Source of the DNA: an uncultured Selenomonadales bacterium
Lineage (GTDB): Bacteria; Bacillota; Clostridia; Christensenellales; QALW01
Direction: 5' to 3'
NCBI GenBank assembly: GCA_905200615.1
Contig: CAJKLB010000015.1
Location: 1 to 44,506 of the forward strand
Length of the DNA stretch: 44,506 nucleotides
The notes under the pieces were generated by a model. The model was not told the origin of the DNA, did no database searches, and worked only from the letters and a program-made list of their open reading frames with translations. Position numbers and translations under genes: made by a program. Positions 1-8,949 of the stretch are shown one piece after another; the first letter of the stretch is position 1, and the number at the start of each line of letters is the position of its first letter.

Positions 1-148
1 TTGCAAAAAGCTAAATGAAACGTATTAAAAATATGATTATATTTTATGACACATAAATGGAAAAAATAAAGTTTGTAAAGTCATATTTTTCATTAAACTA
101 ATAAAAAATATGCTATATCACCGAAACCTATAAACAAAAAGTTTTGAA

Positions 149-163
149 TGCAGAAATTCTGCA
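149..163. promoter_or_regulatory. Small palindrome TGCAGAA-A-TTCTGCA followed by T-rich tract
   Basis: A perfect 7+1+7 palindrome is followed directly by TATTTTTATTTT. It could be a weak intrinsic terminator (5-bp stem, 5-base loop) for a gene left of the window, or a protein-binding site. The sequence alone cannot decide. Confidence 0.35.
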
Positions 164-191
164 TATTTTTATTTTATATTGATTTTATTTC

Positions 192-208
192 ATATCCTAT
201 TAGGATAT
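192..208. promoter_or_regulatory. Palindrome ATATCCTA-T-TAGGATAT upstream of the SLOG gene
   Basis: A perfect 8+1+8 palindrome overlaps the possible -10 box TATAAT at 208-213 and lies 22 bases before the start codon. A symmetric site on a promoter is what a dimeric repressor would use, so it is a candidate operator. No regulator gene is adjacent. Confidence 0.4.
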
Positions 209-230
209 ATAATTCATTTGAGGTATCCTT

Positions 231-746
231 ATGAAAAGTGTATGTTTTACCGGGCACAGACCATCAAAGCTGATTTTCGGATATAATGAAGAAAGCAGTA
301 CATTTAAAGCCTTTGACCGTATACTGCGGCAGACTATCGTTGATTTATGCTATAGCGGCTATAGGAGATTTTATACCGGCATGGCGGAAGGAACCGATAT
401 TTGGGCTGCTGAAATCGTAGTAGGGCTGCTGAACAGTTTTTATTATCTGGAACTGTACGCTGTACTCCCGTATCCCGGACACACAAATAAAATGAGTAAA
501 GATTTTAAAAATCGGTATGATCACATATTAAAGTTCGCAAAAAAGACCATCTGCGTCTCTGATAAATACTCAGAAGATTGTTTTAAGCGGCGGAATTATT
601 ACATGGTAAATCACTGTGAAAAGATGATTGCCGTTTATGACCCGAACCAATGGCGTTCCGGAACCGGGCAAACGGTACGATACGCTGAAAGGAAAGGAAA
701 AGATATCATCTTTATTAACCCAAACCATTTACCGGCGTACGACTGA
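231..746 (+). CDS. SLOG-family (DUF1273/YspA-like) protein
   Basis: This 171-residue cytoplasmic protein looks like a SLOG (SMF/DprA-LOG) Rossmann-type nucleotide or ligand-binding protein of the DUF1273 group. The N-terminal FTGHRP motif (residues 6-11) and GMAEGTDIWAAE (50-61) are the glycine-rich elements typical of the fold, and the length matches the single-domain family. The start is supported by GAGG seven bases before ATG. It stands alone: the next gene is on the other strand and a palindromic terminator separates them. SLOG proteins are proposed to sense or process nucleotide-derived ligands, but the ligand here is unknown. Family assignment is confident; function is not. Confidence 0.8.
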   Translation: MKSVCFTGHRPSKLIFGYNEESSTFKAFDRILRQTIVDLCYSGYRRFYTGMAEGTDIWAAEIVVGLLNSFYYLELYAVLPYPGHTNKMSKDFKNRYDHILKFAKKTICVSDKYSEDCFKRRNYYMVNHCEKMIAVYDPNQWRSGTGQTVRYAERKGKDIIFINPNHLPAYD

Positions 747-761
747 TTCCTTAAAAAATAA

Positions 762-793
762 ATGGGCATACCGATTCCATACGGTATGCCCAT
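762..793. terminator. Bidirectional terminator between convergent genes
   Basis: A perfect 12-bp inverted repeat (ATGGGCATACCG at 762-773, CGGTATGCCCAT at 782-793) has an 8-base loop. On the minus strand it is followed by TTTATTTTTTAA, so it is a good terminator for the HAD gene. On the plus strand the T tract is weak. Confidence 0.8.
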
Positions 794-808
794 AGTTCTT
801 TAACAATC

Positions 809-1444
809 CTATAAAAGCTCCTCAAAAGAATAAATATACTGATTGGTATAGTGCAAAAATTCTTCTTTTCCCGCTAAAGAAGACGCGTCGAATACGCCTA
901 TTGTTTGCAGCCCGGCTTTTTTTGCCGCAGTAATCGCCGGCAGATTATCATCAAAAAATAAAATTTGTTCCCTGCGGCACTGCAATTTTTCGGCAACTTC
1001 AAAGTAAATTCGCTCCTCCGATTTTGCAAGCCCGAAATCATCGGTAGACCAAACATTTTCAAACCAATCAAATACACCGTTTCTCTTTAGACAAATATCC
1101 GTTAGCTTATGAGGACTTGCCGTTAAAACATTTAACCTTGCTCCCTGTTTCTTCAAATGCAAAAGATATTCCCTTACATAAGGCTTGAGAAGAATATTGT
1201 TGGCATATTCATTTTCCGCATAAGCATCCATTTGCGCAAGAATTTCTTCAACGCTCTTATCTTTTACACCCATACTTATAAAATATTCCGCCGTCTTCCT
1301 GTCCCCTAAAGGTGTGATTTTCTGAATGATATCCGGCGGATATTCTATTTTTTCCTGTTCCAATATCAAAAGCATCTTCTGTGACCACTGACGCATGGAA
1401 TCAATTAACGTACCGTCAAGATCAAACAGATAAATAAACTGCAT
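809..1444 (-). CDS. HAD-superfamily hydrolase (phosphoglycolate phosphatase-like)
   Basis: This 211-residue cytoplasmic HAD phosphatase has motif I DLDGTLIDS (residues 8-16) with both catalytic aspartates, a helical cap after it, the motif II region LNVLTASP, and motif III-IV in LFFDDNLPAI near residue 165. It is the last gene of the minus-strand operon with the dehydratase activase genes, 20 bases after the partner subunit gene. The substrate cannot be read from sequence. Possible roles are a generic sugar-phosphate or nucleotide phosphatase. A strong hairpin terminator follows it. Confidence 0.85.
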   Translation of the reverse strand: MQFIYLFDLDGTLIDSMRQWSQKMLLILEQEKIEYPPDIIQKITPLGDRKTAEYFISMGVKDKSVEEILAQMDAYAENEYANNILLKPYVREYLLHLKKQGARLNVLTASPHKLTDICLKRNGVFDWFENVWSTDDFGLAKSEERIYFEVAEKLQCRREQILFFDDNLPAITAAKKAGLQTIGVFDASSLAGKEEFLHYTNQYIYSFEELL

Positions 1445-1464
1445 CGGTATTTCCTTTCTTTCCT

Positions 1465-2697
1465 CTATTGTTTCGCGTTTGCCAACATCAATTTAATTCG
1501 GTTTTCCTGATTCACCCTTGTAGCCCCGGGGTCATAATCCACGGCAACAATATTGATATCCGGATTTTTATCTTTCAGCGGTTTCATCATTCCTTTGCCG
1601 CAAATATGGTTTGGAAGACAGCCAAAGGGCTGCGCGCATACAATATTTTTTACTCCGCTATGGTAAAGTTCCAGCATCTCTGCCGGCAGAAGCCAGCCCT
1701 CACCCATCTTGGTTCCTTTCCCGATATATTGTTCGCCTACCAAGTTTACCAAATCGGTAAAACGTGTGGGCGGCGTAAAAGTTCCCTCCTCCTCAACCAG
1801 CCGGCAGATTGCCTCCTGCCGTGCAGTAAGCAAAGAATATGCCAAACGGCTCAGCGGATATAACAATTTTTTCATACCGTAAAGTTTAAAATCCTCCAGA
1901 TTATTATACAGACAATACAGCATAAAATCCAACAGGCCCGGTGTTACCGGTTCAGCACCTTCTTGAATCAAAAACTTCTCCAAATTATTATTTCCCAGCG
2001 GAGAATACTTTACATAAATCTCTCCTACAATCCCCACCTTTACTTTGTTTGTTTTTTTTCTTTCAACAGCGGCAAATCGAGAAATGATCCGTTTACAGGT
2101 TGCTTTCACTTTTCGAAAAGATACGCCGTCCGCCTTCATACTTTGTGCCAGCTCGGCGGTTATGGTATCCGCCAGCTGTTGACTCTCTCCCTTGTTCACC
2201 TCGTAAGGCCGGCATTGATTGACCAGACACAGCAAAAGGTCCGCATAAATCAAAGCATACAGCATACGATGCAAAATAGGCAGTGTTAACTGAAAGCCGG
2301 GATGTTTTTCAATGCCTGCCAAGCTAAAGGAAATAACCGGCACATAAGAAAAGCCTGCCTTTTCCAATGCCTTACGCAGCAACGGAATATAGTTGGAAGC
2401 TCTGCATCCTCCTCCGGTTTGAAACAATACCAACGCCACCTTATGCGGATCATATTTTCCGCTTTGCAGCGCGGAAATAAACTGACCGATGACTAAAAGT
2501 GCCGGATAGCAGGTATCATTATGCACATATTTTAACCCTGTTTCGGTAATCATGGAACCTTGCGTTTCCAAAAGCTCGGTATGATAGCCGTAATTGTTCA
2601 TCACCTGTAAAATCAGCTTAAAATGCATCGGAAGCATATTGGGTACCAATATCGTATAATTTTCTTTCATTTCCTTAGTAAAGGGTATGTATCCCAT
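1465..2697 (-). CDS. 2-hydroxyacyl-CoA dehydratase-like (HGD-D related) partner of the activase
   Basis: This 410-residue protein resembles the C-terminal part of the very large acyl-CoA dehydratase activase-related proteins (about 1400 residues in many anaerobes) and the D subunit fold of 2-hydroxyglutaryl-CoA dehydratase. Conserved-looking features are YVHNDTCYPALLVIGQF near residue 60, FQTGGGCRASNY near 95 and QPFGCLPNHICGKGMM near 360, whose cysteines could hold an Fe-S cluster. Its start overlaps the end of the activase gene by 23 bases, and AAGGAGG lies nine bases before ATG, so it is translated as a separate, coupled protein. It most likely works with the activase. The exact substrate is unknown. 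Confidence 0.75.
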   Translation of the reverse strand: MGYIPFTKEMKENYTILVPNMLPMHFKLILQVMNNYGYHTELLETQGSMITETGLKYVHNDTCYPALLVIGQFISALQSGKYDPHKVALVLFQTGGGCRASNYIPLLRKALEKAGFSYVPVISFSLAGIEKHPGFQLTLPILHRMLYALIYADLLLCLVNQCRPYEVNKGESQQLADTITAELAQSMKADGVSFRKVKATCKRIISRFAAVERKKTNKVKVGIVGEIYVKYSPLGNNNLEKFLIQEGAEPVTPGLLDFMLYCLYNNLEDFKLYGMKKLLYPLSRLAYSLLTARQEAICRLVEEEGTFTPPTRFTDLVNLVGEQYIGKGTKMGEGWLLPAEMLELYHSGVKNIVCAQPFGCLPNHICGKGMMKPLKDKNPDINIVAVDYDPGATRVNQENRIKLMLANAKQ

Positions 2698-5629
2698 GGG
2701 AAGATTCCTCCTTTCCCTCCAGCGCGCCCAACAGACTGCGCAAGCGTATTTTTACCGCGCCTAAGTTGGTAATCTCATCAATTTTTAACTGTGTATATAA
2801 TTTTCCGTTCTTTTCCAAAATGGCTCGTACCTCATCGGAAGTAATGGCATCAATTCCGCAGCCGAAAGATACCAGCTGTACCAGCTGTACATCTTCATTT
2901 TCCACCGCGAACCGCGCCGCGCGGTAAAGTCTTGCATGATACGTCCATTGATTCAGTACTTCCGGTTTTTGCACCGGTGCAAGGTCGCAAATGCTGTCTT
3001 CGCTGACTACCACAAAACCTAAAGAACCGGCTAACTGATCAATTCCGTGGCCGATTTCCGGATCAATATGATACGGACGTCCGGCTAACACCATAACGCG
3101 CATACCGTTTTCTCTGGCAAACGCCAAGGCTTTTTTTCCTTCCCGTTTTACTGTATCCATATACTCTTGATAGGCGGCAAACCCCTCCCGTACAGCCGTC
3201 TTAATCTGCGCGCGAGTTACCGAAAAATGCGGAATTAAACAGGCAAACAGTTCTTTTGCCAGTTCATGCCGGTTATTAAGATTCAAATACGGGTCAAGAA
3301 AAATCACCCTTTTTAGTTCTTCCACATTTCCTGCCAAAAGATCAGAATAATAAGCCACTACCGGACAATTATAAAAGTTATCCGATGCTTTTTCATCAAT
3401 ATTATACGTCAGCCGAGGATAGAAAACAGCCTGAACATTTTTTTCTATCAGCTCAATGATATGTCCGTGCATAATTTTTGCGGGATAACAAGCCGTATCC
3501 GACGGAATAGAAAATTGTCCCTTTTCATAGGTGTGCCGGGTAGAAGGCTCTGATATAACCGTTTGAAATCCTAACGAGGAAAAAATGCCGTGCCATAACG
3601 GCAGCAGTTCATACATTCCCAATGCCATAGGCAAGCCTATTACCCCTCGGGAACCGGTTCCTTGAGCAAGGGAATATAACAGCCGTCGTTTTGTTTCATA
3701 TAGATTAGGCAATTTTTGCGTCTCTTTCTGCAAGCCCGCTCCTTTTTCGCATTTGTTTCCGGAGATGAATTTTTTTCCGTTTGAAAAGCTGTTTACGGTT
3801 AAACGGCATTGATTGGTACATCCATGACAAACCGCTGAAAAAGCGTTATGAAAAAACGCCTTTAACTCTTCCGGGCTGATCAGGGAAGATTTCTTTGTCT
3901 TTTTGCTGTACAACGCGGCACCATAGGCTCCCATCAAGCCTGAAATATCCGGGCGAACCACATCACGTCCCAGTTCACGTTCAAAAGCTCGAAGCACCCC
4001 GTCATTATAAAACGTACCGCCCTGAACCACAACATTTTTTCCAAGCTCATCTGAACTGCCCGCACGAATCACCTTATACACCGCATTTTTTACAACGCTG
4101 ATGGAAAGTCCCGCGGAAATATCCTCCACGGAAGCGCCGTCCTTCTGCGCCTGCTTAACGGACGAATTCATAAAAACGGTACAGCGGCTGCCCAGATCCG
4201 CCGGAGCCGCGGCGAACAGCCCTTTTTGGGCAAACTCTTCTGTAGAGCAACCCAATGCCCGGGCGAAAGTATCCAAAAAAGAACCGCAGCCGGAAGAACA
4301 AGCTTCATTGAGCATAATACTGTCAATGGCGCCGTTCCGAATACGAAAACATTTGATATCCTGTCCGCCGATATCCAATATAAAATCCACATCCGGCATA
4401 AAATACTTTGCCGCGGTAAAATGCGCCACCGTTTCCACAAGGCCGAAATCCACACCGAAACCATTTTGGATTAATTCTTCCCCATAGCCGGTAACGGCAC
4501 TGCCGCAAATTTTAATTTTATCCGCGCATAACGCATAAATCTCCGTCAACTGCTGCCTTACTACTTCTACGGGATTTCCTCTGTTGGACGCATAATAGGA
4601 ATAAAGCAAACTGTTATCTTCCGCAATCAGTGCCAGTTTGGTGGTCGTACTCCCACAGTCTATCCCCAAATACGCGTTTCCCGAATAGGTATGTAAATCT
4701 TTTTTTTCTACCTTAGCCCGCGCGTGCCGCGCAGCAAAAGTTTGATATTCTTCCTGCGAAGCAAACAACGGTTCCAGCCGATGCGCTGCCGACTCATTTT
4801 TTGCCGAGGCCACTTTTTCTATCAATTCCTCTAAAGTAAAGGTTTGCCCGCTTGTGGCGGCGTACATTGCCGCGCCGATTCCCACGGAAAAACGGCCGTA
4901 TTCGGGAAAAACAGCATGCGTATCATCAAGCTGAAGCGTTTCTTGGAAGCGTTTGCGCAATCCCTTGCAATAATACAGGGGACCTCCTAAAAAGAGTACC
5001 TTTCCGGTAATTCTGCGTCCCTGAGCAAGTCCCGTAATCGTTTGGTTGACCACCGCCTGATAGATACTGGCGGCAATATCTTCTTTTTTTGCCCCTTGAT
5101 TCAAAAGCGGCTGGATATCACTTTTGGCGAATACGCCGCATCTGGCCGCAATAGGATAAATACGGCTGCACGAAAGGCTTAACGCGTCAAGCTCTTCCAC
5201 CGTAACATCAAGCAACGTGGCCATCTGGTCGATAAAAGCCCCGGTCCCCCCCGCGCAGCTGCCGTTCATACGTTCATCAATACCGGAATCAAAAAAGATA
5301 ATTTTAGCATCTTCACCGCCAAGCTCAATCACACAAGCGGTATCTCCGTCAAGCCTTTTTACCGCCTCACTGGTGGCAAATACCTCCTGAACAAAAGGTA
5401 TGTCCGCTCCCTGAGCAAGTCCCATTCCCGCGGATCCGGAAATCGCCGCCTGTATTTTCACCTCTAAAATTTCAGGCACCTCACGCCCCATAGTACGCAA
5501 AAGTTCCTCTGTTTTTTTCTTTACCTGTGAAAAATGACGTTCATAGCGTTCAAACAGAATCGTTTCATCTTTGCGCAGCACAAGCTTAGCCGTAGTTGAA
5601 CCGATATCAATACCCAGTGTATAGTTCAT
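2675..5629 (-). CDS. Acyl-CoA dehydratase activase (double BadF/BadG/BcrA/BcrD ATPase plus DUF2229)
   Basis: This 984-residue protein carries two ASKHA ATPase domains. The first (about 4-260) has GIDIGSTTAK, GGEDAK at 104-109 and CAGGTG with Cys125. The second (about 320-575) has GIDCGSTTTKL, DIGGQDIK and CSSGCGSF near 444-451. A cysteine cluster CHGCTNQC (601-608, plus C627) precedes a DUF2229-type region from about 661. Family members use ATP hydrolysis and a bridging 4Fe-4S cluster to push a low-potential electron into a radical dehydratase or a double-cubane protein, which implies strict anaerobiosis. The usual C-terminal extension is encoded by the next, overlapping gene. A minus-strand promoter lies about 200 bases upstream. 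Confidence 0.88.
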   Translation of the reverse strand: MNYTLGIDIGSTTAKLVLRKDETILFERYERHFSQVKKKTEELLRTMGREVPEILEVKIQAAISGSAGMGLAQGADIPFVQEVFATSEAVKRLDGDTACVIELGGEDAKIIFFDSGIDERMNGSCAGGTGAFIDQMATLLDVTVEELDALSLSCSRIYPIAARCGVFAKSDIQPLLNQGAKKEDIAASIYQAVVNQTITGLAQGRRITGKVLFLGGPLYYCKGLRKRFQETLQLDDTHAVFPEYGRFSVGIGAAMYAATSGQTFTLEELIEKVASAKNESAAHRLEPLFASQEEYQTFAARHARAKVEKKDLHTYSGNAYLGIDCGSTTTKLALIAEDNSLLYSYYASNRGNPVEVVRQQLTEIYALCADKIKICGSAVTGYGEELIQNGFGVDFGLVETVAHFTAAKYFMPDVDFILDIGGQDIKCFRIRNGAIDSIMLNEACSSGCGSFLDTFARALGCSTEEFAQKGLFAAAPADLGSRCTVFMNSSVKQAQKDGASVEDISAGLSISVVKNAVYKVIRAGSSDELGKNVVVQGGTFYNDGVLRAFERELGRDVVRPDISGLMGAYGAALYSKKTKKSSLISPEELKAFFHNAFSAVCHGCTNQCRLTVNSFSNGKKFISGNKCEKGAGLQKETQKLPNLYETKRRLLYSLAQGTGSRGVIGLPMALGMYELLPLWHGIFSSLGFQTVISEPSTRHTYEKGQFSIPSDTACYPAKIMHGHIIELIEKNVQAVFYPRLTYNIDEKASDNFYNCPVVAYYSDLLAGNVEELKRVIFLDPYLNLNNRHELAKELFACLIPHFSVTRAQIKTAVREGFAAYQEYMDTVKREGKKALAFARENGMRVMVLAGRPYHIDPEIGHGIDQLAGSLGFVVVSEDSICDLAPVQKPEVLNQWTYHARLYRAARFAVENEDVQLVQLVSFGCGIDAITSDEVRAILEKNGKLYTQLKIDEITNLGAVKIRLRSLLGALEGKEESSHGIHTLY

Positions 5630-5807
5630 GAAAATATAGTTCCTTTTTATAATGAAATTTTCCGCTGCAGTAACAAATATTGCAGTCGGAAATATAATTC
5701 TATGTTTTTACTATTCGCTTGATATAGTATTAAAAGCTCTATCCTATAGTCATATTGCTGTTTTTTAAAAAGCACTAAAAAAGATTTACTGAATTGTATT
5801 CTTCGTT

Positions 5808-5837
5808 ATTTTACTCCCAATCACTGCTTAATGTCAA
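5808..5837 (-). promoter_or_regulatory. Sigma-A promoter for the activase operon
   Basis: On the minus strand TTGACA (5837-5832) and TAAAAT (5813-5808) are separated by 18 bases. Spacing and match are good; the leader would be about 170 bases. Confidence 0.55.
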
Positions 5838-5966
5838 CAAAATAGCACAGAAAAACAACAAAATTCATCAATATTTCATCTGTAATGCCTTATGTTCAAA
5901 AAAAACAATGATCCGAATTCTTTTCATTATATGCTTATTTCCCACAAGATAATACCTGAAAGAATC

Positions 5967-5995
5967 TTGACACCGTAATATAAAGATGCTATGCT
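5967..5995 (+). promoter_or_regulatory. Sigma-A promoter for the DUF1835 gene
   Basis: TTGACA (5967-5972), 17 bases, then TATGCT (5990-5995). Transcription would begin near 6002, after the first in-frame ATG at 5991, which supports the downstream start at 6039. Confidence 0.6.
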
Positions 5996-6038
5996 ATTTT
6001 TAAATTCACACGGCAAAGACAATAAGAAAGGAAAATCT

Positions 6039-6677
6039 ATGAGTACTTTACATATTGTAAACGGGGGCTGCACGCTGGCCTATTTTAAAAAAGAAAATCC
6101 GGAGCTTACCGCTATCGCCTTTGAAGAAGCCATGTGTGCAGGTGACGCGGCACTGCCGATTTTAGGAAAGGAATTTATCTGCCGGCGTTGCATTTCTCTT
6201 CACACATCAGAAGACGAATATCTGCAAAAGATTGTGCTTCCGCTGCAAAAAATAAAAGATTATACCCATATCGTTTTATGGTTTGATGAAGACATGTTCT
6301 GCCAGATCAACCTTTTAACATTACTGGCTTATTTACAGCAGGAGAATATCCCGCTTCCGCAAAGTTATCATGTCATAGATAACAGTTATCACACAAAATA
6401 TGAAGAGGTGCTCATGCAAGCAAATTATCTGTATTTATTTGAACAGGTAGTGATGAAAAAACAAGATATGTCTCTTGACGGCCTGCTGGGCAAAGGCATT
6501 GCTCGTTATTTGGCTCTAAACCGAGAGGAGAATGAATTAACTTCTTATATCAAAGCTCACCCGCAAACCGAAAGGAATCTGCTTATGCAAGAAATGCTTA
6601 ACCGATTTTCCTGCTATGGTCTGGGCGATATACAGTACTTAGCACTGATTGACCGTGTGCGGCAGGAACAACTGTAA
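6039..6677 (+). CDS. DUF1835 domain protein
   Basis: This 212-residue protein begins with STLHIVNGGCTLAYF, the signature opening of DUF1835 proteins. The family is common in Firmicutes and has no established activity. A longer frame opens at 5991, but the start at 6039 has AAGAAAGGA six to twelve bases upstream and lies after the likely transcription start. The segment HIVLWFDEDMFCQINLL near residue 75 is the other conserved patch. No signal peptide or membrane segment is seen. The gene appears monocistronic, and a separate promoter precedes the next gene. Confidence 0.8.
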   Translation: MSTLHIVNGGCTLAYFKKENPELTAIAFEEAMCAGDAALPILGKEFICRRCISLHTSEDEYLQKIVLPLQKIKDYTHIVLWFDEDMFCQINLLTLLAYLQQENIPLPQSYHVIDNSYHTKYEEVLMQANYLYLFEQVVMKKQDMSLDGLLGKGIARYLALNREENELTSYIKAHPQTERNLLMQEMLNRFSCYGLGDIQYLALIDRVRQEQL

Positions 6678-6714
6678 AAGAGCAACATCTGTCTGAAAAT
6701 AATAAATACTTGTC

Positions 6715-6743
6715 TTGAAGTAAAAAAATTTTTGTTTTATCAT
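6715..6743 (+). promoter_or_regulatory. Sigma-A promoter for the sugar-phosphate isomerase gene
   Basis: TTGAAG (6715-6720), 17 bases, TATCAT (6738-6743). It lies between the DUF1835 stop and the isomerase ribosome binding site. Confidence 0.5.
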
Positions 6744-6774
6744 AGTAACCGAAAAAAGAAAGGGGACTTTGAAT

Positions 6775-7545
6775 ATGATTGAAAAACTGGGCGTTCAGCT
6801 ATATACCGTACGCGATCACATGAATACCGTACAGGAGGTACGCGAGACCTTTAAAAAGCTTAAGGATATGGGATATGATCAAGCGCAAACGGCAGGCACA
6901 AAAATATCCTATGAAGATTTCGGACGTATTGCGCAAGAGGAAGGTCTGGAAATCGTGGGCACGCATGATTCCTGGGATAGACTGTTGAATGATTTTGACG
7001 AGGCGCTGCGTGTTCATGAGTTACTGCATACCGATCTCATGGGAATCGGAGGAATCGGCATGCTTGACGTACCCCAAATTGAAGATTTCATAAAAAACGC
7101 CAATAGGATAGGGCAAAAAGCGGCACAGCACGGAAAAAAATTTACCTTTCATCATCACAGTCATGAATTCATAAAGCGCAGCAACGGAAAGACCATGATG
7201 GATATGCTGGTGGATGGGTTCGATAAAAATAACGTATCGTTCGTGTTAGATACCTATTGGATCCAAAACGGCGGCGGAGACGTACGCCACTGGATTGATA
7301 TTCTTGCCGGCAGAATTGATATTCTGCACCTGAAAGATATGAAAAAAGATGCGGCAGAAAGCGATTGGCAAAAGACCACTTATTGTGAAATCGGAAACGG
7401 AAACATGTGGTGGGAAGGCATTATGGAATCCGCCGAAAAAGCAGGGGTAAAATATTACGTAGTAGAACAGGATCAAACCCCGGGGGATCCCTTTGAAAGT
7501 CTGAAGATGAGTTCGGAATTTATCCGCAAACATTTTATGAAATAA
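6775..7545 (+). CDS. Sugar phosphate isomerase/epimerase (xylose isomerase-like TIM barrel)
   Basis: This protein of about 256 residues belongs to the AP endonuclease 2/xylose isomerase-like TIM-barrel family, whose members include IolE and other sugar isomerases. Recognisable segments are LGVQLYTVRDHM at the N terminus, FHHHSHEF and FVLDTYWIQNGG (metal ligands), DILHLKDMK and YYVVEQDQ near the C terminus. An upstream TTG at 6769 is in frame, but ATG 6775 has AAGGGG ten bases before it and is preferred. The enzyme is cytoplasmic. Its substrate is unknown and neighbours do not help. A bidirectional terminator follows it. Confidence 0.85.
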   Translation: MIEKLGVQLYTVRDHMNTVQEVRETFKKLKDMGYDQAQTAGTKISYEDFGRIAQEEGLEIVGTHDSWDRLLNDFDEALRVHELLHTDLMGIGGIGMLDVPQIEDFIKNANRIGQKAAQHGKKFTFHHHSHEFIKRSNGKTMMDMLVDGFDKNNVSFVLDTYWIQNGGGDVRHWIDILAGRIDILHLKDMKKDAAESDWQKTTYCEIGNGNMWWEGIMESAEKAGVKYYVVEQDQTPGDPFESLKMSSEFIRKHFMK

Positions 7546-7587
7546 CAATTTTTCATATCATAACAATTTTCATCCGTTAGAAAACGG

Positions 7588-7619
7588 CCGAAAGGAACTT
7601 CTCCTTTCGGTTTTTCTTT
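7588..7619. terminator. Bidirectional intrinsic terminator
   Basis: CCGAAAGGA (7588-7596), loop ACTTC, TCCTTTCGG (7602-7610), then TTTTTCTTT on the plus strand and CCGTTTTC on the minus strand. It serves the isomerase gene and the convergent kinase operon. Confidence 0.85.
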
Positions 7620-7656
7620 ATGTTCCGGGAATATTTTTATCCGTAAAGGAACTTCT

Positions 7657-8949
7657 TTAATGAGTAAAAAAGCTTGCCGTTACCTCTGCTCCTCCTTGGG
7701 CGTTATTGGCAACCGTAATATCGCCCCCATGTCTGCGGCACAGCACTTTACAGATATTCAGTCCCAGCCCCATATGACCCGCTTGCTTTTTTTCAGAGCT
7801 GTAAAACGGCTCCGTTGCTTTTTTTAAAGCTTCGGATGAAAAACCCGGGCCGTCATCGGAAACAGAAAGCAACAATAAATTTTCGGATAAAAAAATGTGA
7901 ATTTCCACACGGCTTTGCGCGAAACGACGCGCGTTGGAAAGCAAATTTTCATAAACCAGCGAAACCGTTTCCGTATCCAGAAGCAGCGTTTTATCCGCAA
8001 AATCAGCCGTAAATACACATTTTTCGCCCAATAAAATCTCCGCAGTATCTCTCAGGCCGGATACAAGCTGCGAAAATACAACCGTTGTCCGTCGAATCGG
8101 AATATCTTCCAGCCGCTGCAAACTGCTCATGGCTTCCGCATAATTTTCAAGCCGTATAATATTGGTATTGATAATTTCCAGTTCCCCGATAAGTTCCTGA
8201 CTGCTGCATGTTCCCTCTTCTACAGAAGTTTTCAGCATTTCCGTGCGTCCCTTTAAAACAGTAAGCGGCGTGCGCAGATCATGAGAAAACGCGGCATTCA
8301 AGCGTTTCCGCTCCTCCACTTGCCGCCACATCTGCGAATAGTTGCTCTCCAAAGCTGCCCGCATATTTTCAAAAGCGGAACAAAGCCGTCCCATCTCATC
8401 TCTGCTGGTATAGACCAGTTTAAAATTCAAATCATTTTCGGCTACCTTCGTATAAGCCTGTGTAAGTAAAGTGAAGGGCTTTTTCAGTTTTGTGTTATAA
8501 AACACAATTGCGCAAACCACCGTGCCCAAACCATAGGCAACGGGAATCATCGCCAAAGCAAAGGCTTCCCAAAATCCGTAAACAAATTTATCTCTGGCCG
8601 AGTACAGAGGAGAAAGTTCAAAAAATTCTACTTGTCCGTCTTCCCCTAATTTTGTGGTAAGCTTAGCCTCAGAATAAGAATAGGAAAACTGATCCGTAAT
8701 ATTCCCCAAAGAATCCCGCAGAATAAAGCTGGCCTGATCATTTCCGTATACCGTATCAGCGGAACCGCCTTCGGGAAGAGCATATCTCACAGAAAGAGTT
8801 GCATATTTCCATTCAATATTACTTCGTATCATATCCGCGGTGAGCCGCAGTGAATACGCTACCGCGGTAGCACAAAGCATAGCAATGACAAAATACAGAG
8901 CAAACGCGGTTCTAAAAGAGAGATCACGCAAATTCTTTATTTTTCCCAT
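7657..8949 (-). CDS. Sensor histidine kinase
   Basis: This membrane kinase (about 430 residues) pairs with the adjacent response regulator. Numbered from the chosen start, transmembrane segments lie at about 15-34 and 130-151 and flank an extracytoplasmic sensor of about 95 residues. A HAMP linker follows (about 152-204), then the HisKA motif AFSHDLRTPL with the phospho-acceptor His223, the N box NLLSNARRFA, the G1 box DDGPGF and the G2 box GLGLNI. The start at 8949 gives the typical N terminus MGKIKNL and has a G-rich sequence before it. A frame opening at 8967 is possible but lacks a ribosome binding site. It overlaps the regulator gene by 13 bases. Confidence 0.9.
   Translation of the reverse strand: MGKIKNLRDLSFRTAFALYFVIAMLCATAVAYSLRLTADMIRSNIEWKYATLSVRYALPEGGSADTVYGNDQASFILRDSLGNITDQFSYSYSEAKLTTKLGEDGQVEFFELSPLYSARDKFVYGFWEAFALAMIPVAYGLGTVVCAIVFYNTKLKKPFTLLTQAYTKVAENDLNFKLVYTSRDEMGRLCSAFENMRAALESNYSQMWRQVEERKRLNAAFSHDLRTPLTVLKGRTEMLKTSVEEGTCSSQELIGELEIINTNIIRLENYAEAMSSLQRLEDIPIRRTTVVFSQLVSGLRDTAEILLGEKCVFTADFADKTLLLDTETVSLVYENLLSNARRFAQSRVEIHIFLSENLLLLSVSDDGPGFSSEALKKATEPFYSSEKKQAGHMGLGLNICKVLCRRHGGDITVANNAQGGAEVTASFFTH

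Larger units (their letters stand above)
1..230. other. AT-rich intergenic region at left edge
   Basis: No gene is seen in these bases. They hold two short palindromes, listed separately, and a -10-like TATAAT at 208-213 without a convincing -35. The upstream neighbour lies outside the window. Confidence 0.6.
5630..6038. other. Divergent intergenic region
   Basis: About 410 AT-rich bases separate the activase operon from the divergent DUF1835 gene. They contain one plausible sigma-A promoter for each direction and no other gene that I can support. Confidence 0.7.

Noticed and set aside
4101..4487. Plus-strand open frames antisense to the activase gene
   Set aside because: They are shadows of a high-GC coding region, with no start site or family features.
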